Source of the DNA: an uncultured Deferribacteres bacterium
GTDB lineage: Bacteria > Zhuqueibacterota > JdFR-76 > DREG01
Assembly: GCA_913009825.1 (NCBI GenBank)
Contig: CAJVYQ010000004.1
Location: 62,001 to 126,000, forward strand
DNA length: 64,000 nucleotides
Reading direction: 5' to 3'
This document shows positions 17,719-26,675 of this stretch, piece by piece. The notes under the pieces were generated by a model. It did not search any database and was not told where the DNA came from. It saw only the letters and a list, made by a program, of their open reading frames with translations. How positions within the stretch are numbered: position 1 is the stretch's first letter; each line of letters opens with the position of its first letter. The position numbers and the translations under genes are program-made.

Positions 17719-18270
17719 TAAATAGCGTTTGCTTTTGTTTGTGAATCGATCTGTTGTAAAGCTTGATCCAGGCTATCGGGTTTTTCCCGGGAAATGGCCA
17801 TGATATTGATGGTACATTCATAGCCCTTTTGGGAAGCGTTGTTTGCCATGGCAACCGCCTTGTCGATATCCCTGATGTAGGTGGCAATGCGAATCATATC
17901 TACTGCCGAATCTTCGCTAGGGAGAATATCTTCGGAAACAGCTTTGTGGGCGTCCTGCATAATAGCTATCTTTGTCGTGCTTTTGTCTGTACCTTCAACA
18001 ACTTTTCGCAACTGATCTTCATCGCAAGATCGCCAGGGGCCGTATTCCTCAGGTGAAAAAAAAATCTTACTGTTGCGATATCCCAACTCAATGTAATCAA
18101 TACCTGTAAGACATGCGACATGATAAACGGCTCTGACAGTTTCCAGATTGAATAGTGATTTATTCATCAATCCCCCGTCCCGGATAGTACAATCCAACAG
18201 TTTAATTTTTCTCTGTTCCATTGTTCTCACTTCTAATGTTTGATCTTGCTTTGGTTTTTTATCGCTATTT

Positions 18271-18381
18271 GTAACTACTCAGGGATGATCTATGTATGAA
18301 CCGTAACCGTGCTTCGACTCCGCTTTGCTTCGCTCGGAATGACATATTTCTCGAGTTTTCGGACAGACACTATGTAGTTAT
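18271..18381. repeat. MITE-like element, family C copy 2 with a family A remnant
   Basis: The left end GTAACTACTCAGG is clear. The right end is degenerate (TGTAGTTAT), and the flanking octamers CGCTATTT and CAGTATTT agree at 6 of 8 positions. Bases 18356-18370 are the right end of a family A element (TTTTCGGACAGACAC) without its left partner, so a nested insertion was later partly deleted. It lies immediately after the stop of the TPR gene. Confidence 0.65.
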
Positions 18382-18389
18382 CAGTATTT

Positions 18390-21236
18390 TTATTTTTCCT
18401 GACCCCGTTTTTTTAAATCAGCTATCTTCTTTGCCAAACCCGGAGCATTAGGATTGATTTTTAATGCGATTTCAAATTGTTGAATTGCATGATCCGGATC
18501 GCCGGTTTTGAGGAAAAGATTACCGAGTAAAATTCGTTCGTCAAAATATTTTGGCTTGATTGTCAATCCGTCTTTGAGGATTGAAATTGCTCCTTCCGTT
18601 GTTTTTCCACTTTTCGATAAAAGTTCTCCCAGTATAAAACATGCATTTGCATCGCGTGGATTAAGTTCATGTACTTTTTTGAATATTTTAATGGCATTTT
18701 TAAAATCTTGCATCTCGATATACAATTTACCCAAATTAATATGTGCATAGATATTTTCGGGGTCTCGATCCAAAATATTATAATATTCTTTGGCGGCGTT
18801 GTCGTAATCTTTCAATGAAGTGTACAATCGTCCCAGATAAATCCGAGAGTAGAGATTGCCCGGATCAAGCTTCATAACGGTTTTAAATTCCCGAACGGCT
18901 TTTTCTTTTTCATCGGTTTCCGCACAAAGTTGACCCAATTCCAAATGAGCGGAAACATTAGACGGATCAATTTTTAAAATGGCATCAAATTCCTGCTTTG
19001 CTTTTTCCTTATTTTTCATAATTGAATAGATGTTGCCAAGGTTGTGATGTGCATCGACATTTGTTGGTTCCAGACTGATTACTTCCTCAAATTCCTTTTT
19101 GGCTTTTTGATATTCTTTTTTGTTGATGTAGATATTTGCCAAATTAAAATGAACGCCAATTATTTTTTCCTTTTCCGATTCAAGAGGGAGCACTGCTTTA
19201 AATTTTACTTCTGCTTTGTCCAATTCTTTCTTGTTTAGATAAACACTGCCCAAATTGAAAAGTACGTCCATATTTTTTGGGTCCAGTTTGATCGCAGTTT
19301 CAAATTGTTCTTCCGCCTTGTCGTATTCTTTCATTCTTAAATAGAGGCTTCCCAGATCGTTGTGAACAATAGGGTTTTTCGGGTCCAGTTTTACTACGGC
19401 TTTAAATTCATTTTCTGCTTTTTGGTATTCTTTTTTATTTGCGTATAATGTCCCCAATGAATAGTGGGAGTACGTGCTCCTTGGATTGAGTTTTAATGAC
19501 TTCAAATATTTTTTTTCGGCATTGTCGAAAAGTCTAAATTGCTCAAAAATTCTTCCGCTTCTGAAATAATTATAGTCATCCAGAAATCTTTCATGGATAA
19601 TTCTCTTCTCATTTGGTTTGATATTCACAAATTCGGGAATATTGGCGCCGCGATCTTCATTCAACGGTGTGAAATTACGCAAGAGTACGGGGGGCGTATC
19701 ATTGCCATTTTCATCGATGTGAGTTAAAAAAAGCTGTGTATTCGGAGAAAAGACCTTGGAAGAAAATACCAGCCATTTGCTATTGGGCGACCAGCTATGC
19801 CAGGAATTCATTCTATTGGTGTTGCAATTCATTAACCTGGGTTTTCCTCCTTTTGCCGGTATAATGTAAAGCTTGCTATCCGGTTGAAGTAGCATAAAAC
19901 TGTGTGCCTGTGTGAAAACCATCCATTTACCGTCGGGAGAAAATTTAGGGAAGTAATTGCTCATACCGTTATTTGATGCGCCTTCGATTGGTTCGGCTTT
20001 TCCGCCTTTTCCATGATTAAATGGTACTCTGTACAGACTGTACATGAATTTTTTATTTGTCTCCTGCGGCTTTTCCAAAAATTCTTCGCCGCCTAACGCT
20101 TCTATCGATTCCTCTTTGTTAAGGATGATTCCCTTAAATTTATCTCCTTTCGCTTTCAATTTTACGGCACGATTTTTTGCAAAAACCACGTTTTTTCCAT
20201 CCGGTGTCCAAACGCCATCGGCCTGGACATAATCTTCGTCATCAGCACCGGCAAGAGCGTGTATCTCTCCGGTTTGATGATCATAATAGGCTAATATTCC
20301 CATCACGGGAAAGAAAATTTGTGAAAATAGAATATCCCTTCTCGGTAGAAAAACGGATCGGTCTTTAACGCCGCTTATCACATATCTGCCGTCCGGTGAA
20401 ACTCTCGGCAGCATGCCAAATGTAGGTATATCCGGAACAAAATTTGACCAACTGATCAATTTATCCCGTGAAAAAACGGTTTCTTTGTCGAATGAAGTCA
20501 ATATGTAGGCACCTTTATCGTTACCAACATCAACATCCATCCCCAATATTTTGCCATTGGCAGAAAAGGAATGGCAGTTACCGCAGACCGGCAAGTCGGT
20601 AAGCACTATTGGCGGTGGATCGTACGAGGAGATATTACCCAGACGCCATCTGATTTTGTCTACATTTTTAAGCGCTATGCTGAAAGGCAATGGAACATCG
20701 CGATAAAAAATTGGGGCGGCTACGGAGTCTTTAGAGGTTGAAAAATAGACTGTTCCTTTTGATATTTTCTTTTCTATTCCGGCAGTTGATTTTAAACCAT
20801 AAATAGTAATCGATGCTCTCTTTTCCAATGATCTTTGTTTCATCGTTTCCCATAAATTTCTTTCCGGCATCCATTCAGTCGTGTCAACTTCAACTTTTAT
20901 GGGAGGTTCATTATCATTGAACCTGGCGACAATTTGCCATTTGTTGATTTTCTGTTTTGTATCTCTCCAGATAAATTCGGGAGCAATGATGTCCGGGGGA
21001 AAAACAGAATTATTGAATGGATAAACAAAGGCTATTTCTCCTGATATAGGCCAAAATAGTTCCGACGCAATGAAAACAGAAACAACAACGGAAATAAGGA
21101 TGACGAAAATAGTGATAATTGATTTTGCCCGGGGTTTTGGGGTTGCCAATGTTCCTTCCAAATTTTTACTTTTATCTTTTTTCTGCTTTTTTCCTCCCTG
21201 TCGTTTGTCACGTCTATTCTTTCTTGCTTGTGACAT
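18390..21236 (-). CDS. Membrane-anchored PD40 propeller and TPR protein with a CxxCH motif
   Basis: A 948-residue protein. A Lys-rich cytoplasmic N-terminus (about 38 residues) is followed by one membrane helix (about 39-60), so most of the protein should be periplasmic. Then come a beta-rich domain, a CGNCH motif at 218-222 in a segment VCGNCHSFSANGKILGMDVD, and several TolB/PD40-type strands (FSPDGKWMVF, WSPNSKWLVF). The last ~370 residues hold about ten TPR repeats (LNPRSTYSHYSLGTLYANKK type). The CxxCH could bind one c-type haem. Similar TPR/PD40 fusions occur in Bacteroidetes without a settled role. The gene ends right at a family C element and is followed upstream by the Rid gene on the same strand. 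Confidence 0.75.
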   Translation of the reverse strand: MSQARKNRRDKRQGGKKQKKDKSKNLEGTLATPKPRAKSIITIFVILISVVVSVFIASELFWPISGEIAFVYPFNNSVFPPDIIAPEFIWRDTKQKINKWQIVARFNDNEPPIKVEVDTTEWMPERNLWETMKQRSLEKRASITIYGLKSTAGIEKKISKGTVYFSTSKDSVAAPIFYRDVPLPFSIALKNVDKIRWRLGNISSYDPPPIVLTDLPVCGNCHSFSANGKILGMDVDVGNDKGAYILTSFDKETVFSRDKLISWSNFVPDIPTFGMLPRVSPDGRYVISGVKDRSVFLPRRDILFSQIFFPVMGILAYYDHQTGEIHALAGADDEDYVQADGVWTPDGKNVVFAKNRAVKLKAKGDKFKGIILNKEESIEALGGEEFLEKPQETNKKFMYSLYRVPFNHGKGGKAEPIEGASNNGMSNYFPKFSPDGKWMVFTQAHSFMLLQPDSKLYIIPAKGGKPRLMNCNTNRMNSWHSWSPNSKWLVFSSKVFSPNTQLFLTHIDENGNDTPPVLLRNFTPLNEDRGANIPEFVNIKPNEKRIIHERFLDDYNYFRSGRIFEQFRLFDNAEKKYLKSLKLNPRSTYSHYSLGTLYANKKEYQKAENEFKAVVKLDPKNPIVHNDLGSLYLRMKEYDKAEEQFETAIKLDPKNMDVLFNLGSVYLNKKELDKAEVKFKAVLPLESEKEKIIGVHFNLANIYINKKEYQKAKKEFEEVISLEPTNVDAHHNLGNIYSIMKNKEKAKQEFDAILKIDPSNVSAHLELGQLCAETDEKEKAVREFKTVMKLDPGNLYSRIYLGRLYTSLKDYDNAAKEYYNILDRDPENIYAHINLGKLYIEMQDFKNAIKIFKKVHELNPRDANACFILGELLSKSGKTTEGAISILKDGLTIKPKYFDERILLGNLFLKTGDPDHAIQQFEIALKINPNAPGLAKKIADLKKRGQEK

Positions 21237-21265
21237 GTTTCGTTCCTTTTTTTAATTAAAAATTC

Positions 21266-21516
21266 GTAACTGTTCAGGATACGATATTATTATATTGGAA
21301 GTTGTTCTACACCCCCGTACCCCCCTCAGGGACTATATAGTGTCTGTCCGAAAATACCCACGATATTATCATTCCGGCAATTTTTAAGCCGGAATCTACT
21401 TGAGGGCAGCAATGGATTCCCGCTAAAAGTATGCGGGAATGACAAATTCGGACAGACACTATATAGTCCCTGAGGGGGGTACGGGGGGTGTTTGCTCACA
21501 TTACCCGAATAGTTAC
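21266..21516. repeat. MITE-like element, family C copy 3, carrying a nested family A copy
   Basis: A 251-base element with ends GTAACTGTTCAGG / CCCGAATAGTTAC and a perfect 8-bp direct repeat AAAAATTC (21258-21265 and 21517-21524). Inside it a long palindrome starting ACACCCCCGTACCCCCC is split at its central TA by a family A element. It has replaced the 3' end of the Rid-family gene. Confidence 0.9.
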
Positions 21517-22645
21517 AAAAATTCAAAGCAACTGCATCTACTTCAATTTCAAATAAAAGTTCATCCCGGCAAACATCATTATTGCCGACAAGAACAATCG
21601 ATTGGGTTAATCCGTATTTTTTGCAGTATTTTGTTAATGCCGGAGCATCTTGACGGCGCTTAAAATAGGCAATTGCCCGCATCACATTAGAATAATTCAT
21701 ACAACGTGATTTCAAAATTGCTTCCACCACACGGAATGTTAAATCGATTTGCGCTTCAACATTATTTACGTGAACGGTATTGCCTGCCGAATCTATGCTG
21801 GCAGTGCCCGAAATGATGAGGTGACGGTGATCCGGCATCAAAACTTCGACGGCTCTGCTGAAAGAACTTTTATAATAATAAGCGGAACACTGTAACGGAG
21901 ATGTAACTTCCTTAATCTTTACGTTTTGACTGTGGGGTTTTATGGCAATTGCCCCGGCAATCAAAGCTGAATGATTCGGATTGTCACCGCCGATTCCCGT
22001 ACTGGCAGGCAAAAACCGATCGAAAATATGTTTTTCTTTGTATATTTTACTTCTTATCGAATTAAATTCCTTGTACCATTCCGGAATGTTTTCGTTGAAA
22101 AACCACGTGCGAACAAGGTCGGTCATTTCCATTCCGGCAGACTGCAAGGCTGTTTCCATTTTTCCCAAAGTCTGTTCTGTTTGCACTTCTCGAGTCTCTG
22201 TAGTATTTGCTGAATGGAGATTACCCAAAAAACAACATTTGGCGTAATCATTGTCAAAAACAGATCCTACCGGTATGCTATTCAAACGAATCGTTTTCAC
22301 CGCAACTCCTGAAACAGCATAAATTTGCATACCTGCGATCTTATGATTGAAGCAGCTTTTTCCGTCGATATAATTAACAGGCCGGTTTATAGATGGGAAT
22401 GTGTTTATCAGGGCGTCTCTGCATTCCCGGAAAAATGCAATCGCTCCCAGGACGTCCATCTTTACAATTTTGGCTTTCTGTTCGGCTAAATAATTTGCCG
22501 GTCGTTCAAATAGTGATAGAATCGATTCATTTGAAACCTGTTTGACAGTCAAATAATATTCGGTTATTTTTTCCCCTTGAATAGTTGTGCCATGCATTCC
22601 GGTTTTGTCAAATTCAGCAATTTTTGTCTGCGTTCTCGTTTCCAT
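21326..22645 (-). CDS. Rid/chorismatase-like protein with a MITE-derived C-terminus
   Basis: A 439-codon ORF. The first 376 residues form the real protein: an N-terminal domain and a central Rid/YjgF-type domain with LVRTWFFNENIPEWYKEFNSIRSKI and the GIGGDNP loop. A second Rid-like half (HLIISGTASIDSAGNTVHVNN, IAYFKRR) follows. This layout resembles chorismatases (FkbO/Hyg5) and related two-domain Rid proteins; the reaction is unknown. The last 63 residues, from CNYSGNVSK on, are encoded by the family C/A element. Removing the element and one 8-bp repeat gives ALNF followed directly by TAA, so the native protein was 376 residues. It is followed by the TPR gene and preceded, 28 bases away, by the GWxTD-type gene, all on the minus strand. 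Confidence 0.65.
   Translation of the reverse strand: METRTQTKIAEFDKTGMHGTTIQGEKITEYYLTVKQVSNESILSLFERPANYLAEQKAKIVKMDVLGAIAFFRECRDALINTFPSINRPVNYIDGKSCFNHKIAGMQIYAVSGVAVKTIRLNSIPVGSVFDNDYAKCCFLGNLHSANTTETREVQTEQTLGKMETALQSAGMEMTDLVRTWFFNENIPEWYKEFNSIRSKIYKEKHIFDRFLPASTGIGGDNPNHSALIAGAIAIKPHSQNVKIKEVTSPLQCSAYYYKSSFSRAVEVLMPDHRHLIISGTASIDSAGNTVHVNNVEAQIDLTFRVVEAILKSRCMNYSNVMRAIAYFKRRQDAPALTKYCKKYGLTQSIVLVGNNDVCRDELLFEIEVDAVALNFCNYSGNVSKHPPYPPQGLYSVCPNLSFPHTFSGNPLLPSSRFRLKNCRNDNIVGIFGQTLYSP
21340..21459. repeat. MITE-like element, family A copy 4 (nested)
   Basis: A 120-base element with ends GTGTCTGTCCGAAAAT and its complement, flanked by TA, inserted at the centre of the palindrome of family C copy 3. 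Two internal hairpins (CATTCCGGC..GCCGGAAT and ATTCCCGC..GCGGGAAT) are visible. Confidence 0.88.
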
Positions 22646-22673
22646 TAAAGTTGTCTTCCTTCCTTCACATTTG

Positions 22674-24548
22674 CTAATCTTTGGTTATCTCGAATTTAAC
22701 TTTTCTTGTTTTCTTCTGAAAGGATAATTTATCTTTTATCTTCACAAACAGTTCGTAATCCCCCTCTTTCAATTTGGAAATGTCGATGCTGTATTGCTCG
22801 CTCCTGCGCGGTTTGTCGGTTTCCAATTCGTAAGAAAGGCTGATACTGTTTTCTTTTTCCTTTTTATTTTTTTCGCTGCCGGAAGCGCCAATCTCAATAG
22901 AGTAGTATGCTTTCCCTTTTTTATCCTGTTGCAGATGGTAAATTTCGAAGTAGATCGTAATCGGATTGTTACGCCAGAATTGCCGAACCGGGTACACCGG
23001 GAATGAGTACTCGGAAGTTTTTTTCGCCTCGATTCCCAAAATCAGGTCGCTCAATTCAAGAGAATCCGGCGCTCTGCTCAACGGTGGGGAGATATGCAGG
23101 ATCTTTCTGCCGTTGGCCAGAATGGTATCTGCCTTGCTCCGGTAAGCTTCCGCAGCAAAAGTGCCGTGAAAAATATCCGGAGTATGTTCAAACTGGAAAA
23201 CGGAAGAATTGACCACACTACCAAAATAGAGTTTGGTTTTCCGGTAAATCTCCTTCATTTCCCGGTTTCTGATGATGAAAGTACTCAAAAGTTTGTATTC
23301 CGGCGCTTTGTATTCTTTCTTGTCCTGCCGGGTGTAATGCTTGCTTTCAAATTGCGGCGCTGTAGAAGCGACAACAGTCAGTTTCGGTTGACCGGCCCGG
23401 GAAAGTGACCGGATTTGAAATGCGGCAATGTCGATAGGGTTGATTTTTTCTTCATATTCGGATCGTTCCGGGTTGGCATATTTTCTGACCGGGTTGAACC
23501 GGTCGATATTTTTGTTAGCATAGAAAATTTGGCTGATCATATCGATATACGCTTTACGCAGAGACGGCGACTTTCTGCCGGCCAGTTCTCTGGATTCAAA
23601 TATCTGTTCATATCTGCTGTAGCGGTCGTAAAAATATTCACTGAATTCTTTCAATTCCGCATAATAGATGATGAGACAAACCGCGCGGAATTCTGCCGCA
23701 TCGATCCCGCCGCGCCGGGGAACCAAATATTCGACACATGGCTGCAAACCGTACTCGCCAGCTCCTTCCCGGTAGGAGAAGAGAAAAACAGCCGGTTCTT
23801 TAGTGCCAATCGTTTCGTATGACCAAACTTCATATTGTGGTGTCGGATCATCTAATAGTGACGTTCTGGTGTAACCCCATCTCATCAGTTCGATTTTGCT
23901 CATGGAAGAGGAACCCAGGTTGCCGCGCTGTTTTCTGTCCGGTTCGCCGTATTTGACGTAGATGGTACCCCGGTCATCGGTGCGGTACGGGCTGATCCGG
24001 TTTTTCAGATAATGCTCCCGGGCATAAGCGATGCGCTGCCAATGTTCAATCAATCTTTCATTGCTTTTTGTAGTGGGTCTGAAATCGTGTTCGAACCAAA
24101 AACTCCGGATCAAAAATGAAAGGTGCGGATCGAACTGTTTGATCTCTTCCCGCCATTCTTTTATATCAGTTGCATCTACCAAAGGCAGGACTCTTTTTGC
24201 TTCGTCGATAACCATGTTCAAATATTTCCGGGAAGGAATTTTGGAAAATGACCACAGATAAATTTCGCTTGCCGAATCGTAATATTCTTTTGCCTTCTTT
24301 TTTGTGGCAAGTTCAATGAAAGCAATTCCCAGGCGCGGATCGGTTTTCCCGTTTTTTTCATAAGCCAATTTGCCCTGCCACCAGGCGTTCAAGGCTTCCT
24401 CCCATTTTCCATCTTGCAGTAATGCAAGGCCATTTTTATAGTAATCCGTCTCAAAACAGAAAGAAGATGACGGCGGATAGGAAAAGAGCGCAGCAAGGAT
24501 AAAAACAGTCTCTAAAAATCGAACAAATTTTCTTTTTGATTTTATCAT
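22674..24548 (-). CDS. GWxTD-type domain protein, exported
   Basis: A protein of about 624 residues. The track start at 24635 adds 29 unlikely residues; I choose the ATG at 24548, which begins a signal peptide MIKSKRKFVRFLETVFILAA. The mature part has a TPR-like segment (YYKNGLALLQDGKWEEALNAW), then the domain core: FLIRSFWFEHDFRPTTKSNE, VAYARE-like IAYAREHYL, and SPYRTDDRGTIYVKYGEPD, where the eponymous GWxTD is altered. A C-terminal beta-sandwich region (KLKEGDYELFVKIKDK) fits the family's Ig-like end. Such proteins are widespread in Acidobacteria and FCB bacteria with unknown function. The stop codon is 28 bases before the Rid gene, so both are probably one operon. Confidence 0.75.
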   Translation of the reverse strand: MIKSKRKFVRFLETVFILAALFSYPPSSSFCFETDYYKNGLALLQDGKWEEALNAWWQGKLAYEKNGKTDPRLGIAFIELATKKKAKEYYDSASEIYLWSFSKIPSRKYLNMVIDEAKRVLPLVDATDIKEWREEIKQFDPHLSFLIRSFWFEHDFRPTTKSNERLIEHWQRIAYAREHYLKNRISPYRTDDRGTIYVKYGEPDRKQRGNLGSSSMSKIELMRWGYTRTSLLDDPTPQYEVWSYETIGTKEPAVFLFSYREGAGEYGLQPCVEYLVPRRGGIDAAEFRAVCLIIYYAELKEFSEYFYDRYSRYEQIFESRELAGRKSPSLRKAYIDMISQIFYANKNIDRFNPVRKYANPERSEYEEKINPIDIAAFQIRSLSRAGQPKLTVVASTAPQFESKHYTRQDKKEYKAPEYKLLSTFIIRNREMKEIYRKTKLYFGSVVNSSVFQFEHTPDIFHGTFAAEAYRSKADTILANGRKILHISPPLSRAPDSLELSDLILGIEAKKTSEYSFPVYPVRQFWRNNPITIYFEIYHLQQDKKGKAYYSIEIGASGSEKNKKEKENSISLSYELETDKPRRSEQYSIDISKLKEGDYELFVKIKDKLSFQKKTRKVKFEITKD

Positions 24549-24809
24549 ATCGGACACGCTTCGTTTGTTGGAGATGTAGAATTCAATAAAATATATAGCG
24601 TACTGAAAAGAAGATGCCACAAAAAAAACCGGCACTTAAAAAATTGGGATACAAGGCTAAGGTTTGAAGGGATCAAAATTAATTGTTACCGTTAATCAAC
24701 AAAATCATGAATGATTTCGTTCTAATCGCTATTTATTTTTTCTGTGTCGTCTTTTCTGCCACCGGTTATTTCTCTTCCGTTGCCGGTAATTGGATGCCGG
24801 ATTCCTCTT

Positions 24810-26675
24810 TTAATTCCAAAACTTCCACCGGACACCAAATTGAAACTGCCAGCCGGGTATGGTATGTTGACTGCGATAGGCGAACGATTGATTGGTGAGA
24901 TTGTACCAGTAAAAGAAAACGTCGGCATCTCCGACTTCAAAAATTAGTTTTACATGGAGAAGCGGAAGCGCAGGGAGGGTTTCGATTGTGAATTGCGAAA
25001 AATCCTGTGTGAGACCGTAACTGTTCCGCCGGCTCATGTATTCCGTGTAAATCAGGAGGTTGGCCTTTAAATTGTTTTGGAAAAAGGAGTGGGTAGCGTG
25101 AACATTAAAAAACAGGTGCTGGTTAGGGATTTCAAGCAGATCCGGTGATTCCCGTTGTGAATAACCGGTAAATTGATAGCGCGTCGTCGCCGAAAGCCAG
25201 TTTGTAAACGTGAAATCAGCGCTCAAAAACAGAGAGGAGGAGAAATAATCCGGCGCCGTTTTAAACTGAATCTCCGGCTCCGTCAGGTTGATGGGGTATT
25301 CCAGATTGGCAACTTGTTGGAATAGGAAACCGGCGTACAGATCGAACCGTGAAGATGAGTGCCATTTCAATTTGATTTGCCCACCTTTCAATTCTGCCGT
25401 TTTATCTGCGTGTGCATGGGTGATGAAGGTTGAATCGGCAGTTTGAACCATGATCGGCCAGGGTTGATTTTCAAAAGGGAGAACTCTGCCGCGGCGCCAG
25501 CCCAGAGGCGGCACAACCTGGCGGTAGAAACCGGAAGCGGAGAGGTTGAGACTTCCCGAGATCCCCCTGTTCCAAATGATATTAGTTGTAAACGCCCGCT
25601 TATTCCTACTGTAAACAGAGGCTTTGAGCGAAGCGGCGAAACGGTTCGAACCTAAATTGATTTGGTGAGTGAGTAAAATTTTACCCGGAAATTCGCTGAT
25701 TCCGGCAAAACCATTTCGTGAAGCGGAAACAGCTTCAGCCTGTAAGCGGAACAGCGTGGTGGAACTTTTTGTAACACGGGTAGCCGCTGCGGAGAGATTT
25801 GCCCAGCTCATTTTCTCTAATGTATGCCACGGCAGTTTCCAGTCGGTGTATTCCCTCTCGTCCCGATGAATCTGCACCTGAAATAGCGCGCGCCATTTTT
25901 GCGAATAGTTGTAGCTTAATTCCAGGGCATGGTCCTGCCGAAGAGCTTTTCGCTGTAAGCGGGAAAATTGGATCTGATAATTCTTATTAATTGCTCCGGG
26001 GGTTCCCGTTTCCTGTTTGTTGGAGAGAACCCGGTAGGTCAATTTGGCGCGTTCAGAAAGGGGGATAGTCAGGTCTGCGTGCAATCTGAAAATATTTACT
26101 TTGCTGTTCGAATATATCCCGCCATATTTGAAAAAGTCAGCGCCGGTCTTAAATTTGATGCCGTGAGAAAACCCGCGGCGGAAAAGGATGTTCACATCGG
26201 TTAAACCGTTGTCTCCGGTGTGATAGAAAACCTGCGTGTACGGTCGTGGTGCCGTAACATTTTCATTGTTGATTTCCAGAGTTGTGAAGTCGATGACACG
26301 CAGTGTGTCGATGGGGACAACCGGCAAAAAATTCAGATCGAACACGCCGTAAACCGGATCCGTAAGCGATATTCCCTGCCAAATTACTTGTGTCATCCAG
26401 CCTGGAACGGCGCTGTTTTGCAACAACTGCGGCTGACCGAATTGCGGCATGCGTGCAACCCAAAAATGCGGCAGTTGGTTGCTCCATTTCCCTAAATCAT
26501 AATCACCGAGTTGACGCAGCGCCGTTTGCGAAAAAACAAAATCGGTGCAGGCCGGTTCCTTTTGTACTTTGGTCGAATCGCTTTGCCCCACCGGTTTTTC
26601 CTGTCCTGTGGCTACAAGGGAGGTGAAAAGAAAGCATAATAAAACGAAACGGAATTTTAATCTTTTACTTTTCAT
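24810..26675 (-). CDS. Outer-membrane beta-barrel protein with TonB-plug-like N-terminus
   Basis: A 621-residue protein with a signal peptide (KFRFVLLCFLFTSLVATGQ) and a short mature N-terminus. The region VIWQGISLTDPVYGVFDLNFLPVVPIDTLRVIDF resembles the second half of a TonB plug. The rest is alternating aromatic/polar strands typical of an outer-membrane barrel, ending in VRWKFWN. It overlaps the ECF S component gene by 4 bases, so the pair is translationally coupled. I infer an outer-membrane receptor that feeds the S component with a small cofactor. A TonB box is not obvious, and a plain porin is the alternative. Confidence 0.65.
   Translation of the reverse strand: MKSKRLKFRFVLLCFLFTSLVATGQEKPVGQSDSTKVQKEPACTDFVFSQTALRQLGDYDLGKWSNQLPHFWVARMPQFGQPQLLQNSAVPGWMTQVIWQGISLTDPVYGVFDLNFLPVVPIDTLRVIDFTTLEINNENVTAPRPYTQVFYHTGDNGLTDVNILFRRGFSHGIKFKTGADFFKYGGIYSNSKVNIFRLHADLTIPLSERAKLTYRVLSNKQETGTPGAINKNYQIQFSRLQRKALRQDHALELSYNYSQKWRALFQVQIHRDEREYTDWKLPWHTLEKMSWANLSAAATRVTKSSTTLFRLQAEAVSASRNGFAGISEFPGKILLTHQINLGSNRFAASLKASVYSRNKRAFTTNIIWNRGISGSLNLSASGFYRQVVPPLGWRRGRVLPFENQPWPIMVQTADSTFITHAHADKTAELKGGQIKLKWHSSSRFDLYAGFLFQQVANLEYPINLTEPEIQFKTAPDYFSSSLFLSADFTFTNWLSATTRYQFTGYSQRESPDLLEIPNQHLFFNVHATHSFFQNNLKANLLIYTEYMSRRNSYGLTQDFSQFTIETLPALPLLHVKLIFEVGDADVFFYWYNLTNQSFAYRSQHTIPGWQFQFGVRWKFWN

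Larger units (their letters stand above)
17043..18230 (-). pseudogene. DRE-TIM aldolase (HMG-CoA lyase/4-hydroxy-2-oxovalerate aldolase-like), broken by two MITEs
   Basis: The 5' part (18230-17720) encodes KIKLLDCTIRDGG (the DRE-type metal/substrate motif) and GIDYIELGYRN. It is cut after QTKANAI by a family A element. Reading resumes at about 17599 with IYIVDSYGALYPEEV. A run of eight A (17511-17518, minus strand) then shifts the frame, and IGVHFHNNQQLAFANTI (metal-binding HxH) and FIDGTLFGPGRAAGNCPLEL follow. A family B element interrupts again at 17183-17313. A last piece, with another likely frameshift, reads GLFNQHPGEAIEWMKS and stops at 17043. The ancestral enzyme of about 310 residues was probably a divalent-metal aldolase; its substrate cannot be told. 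It is plainly non-functional now. Confidence 0.85.
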
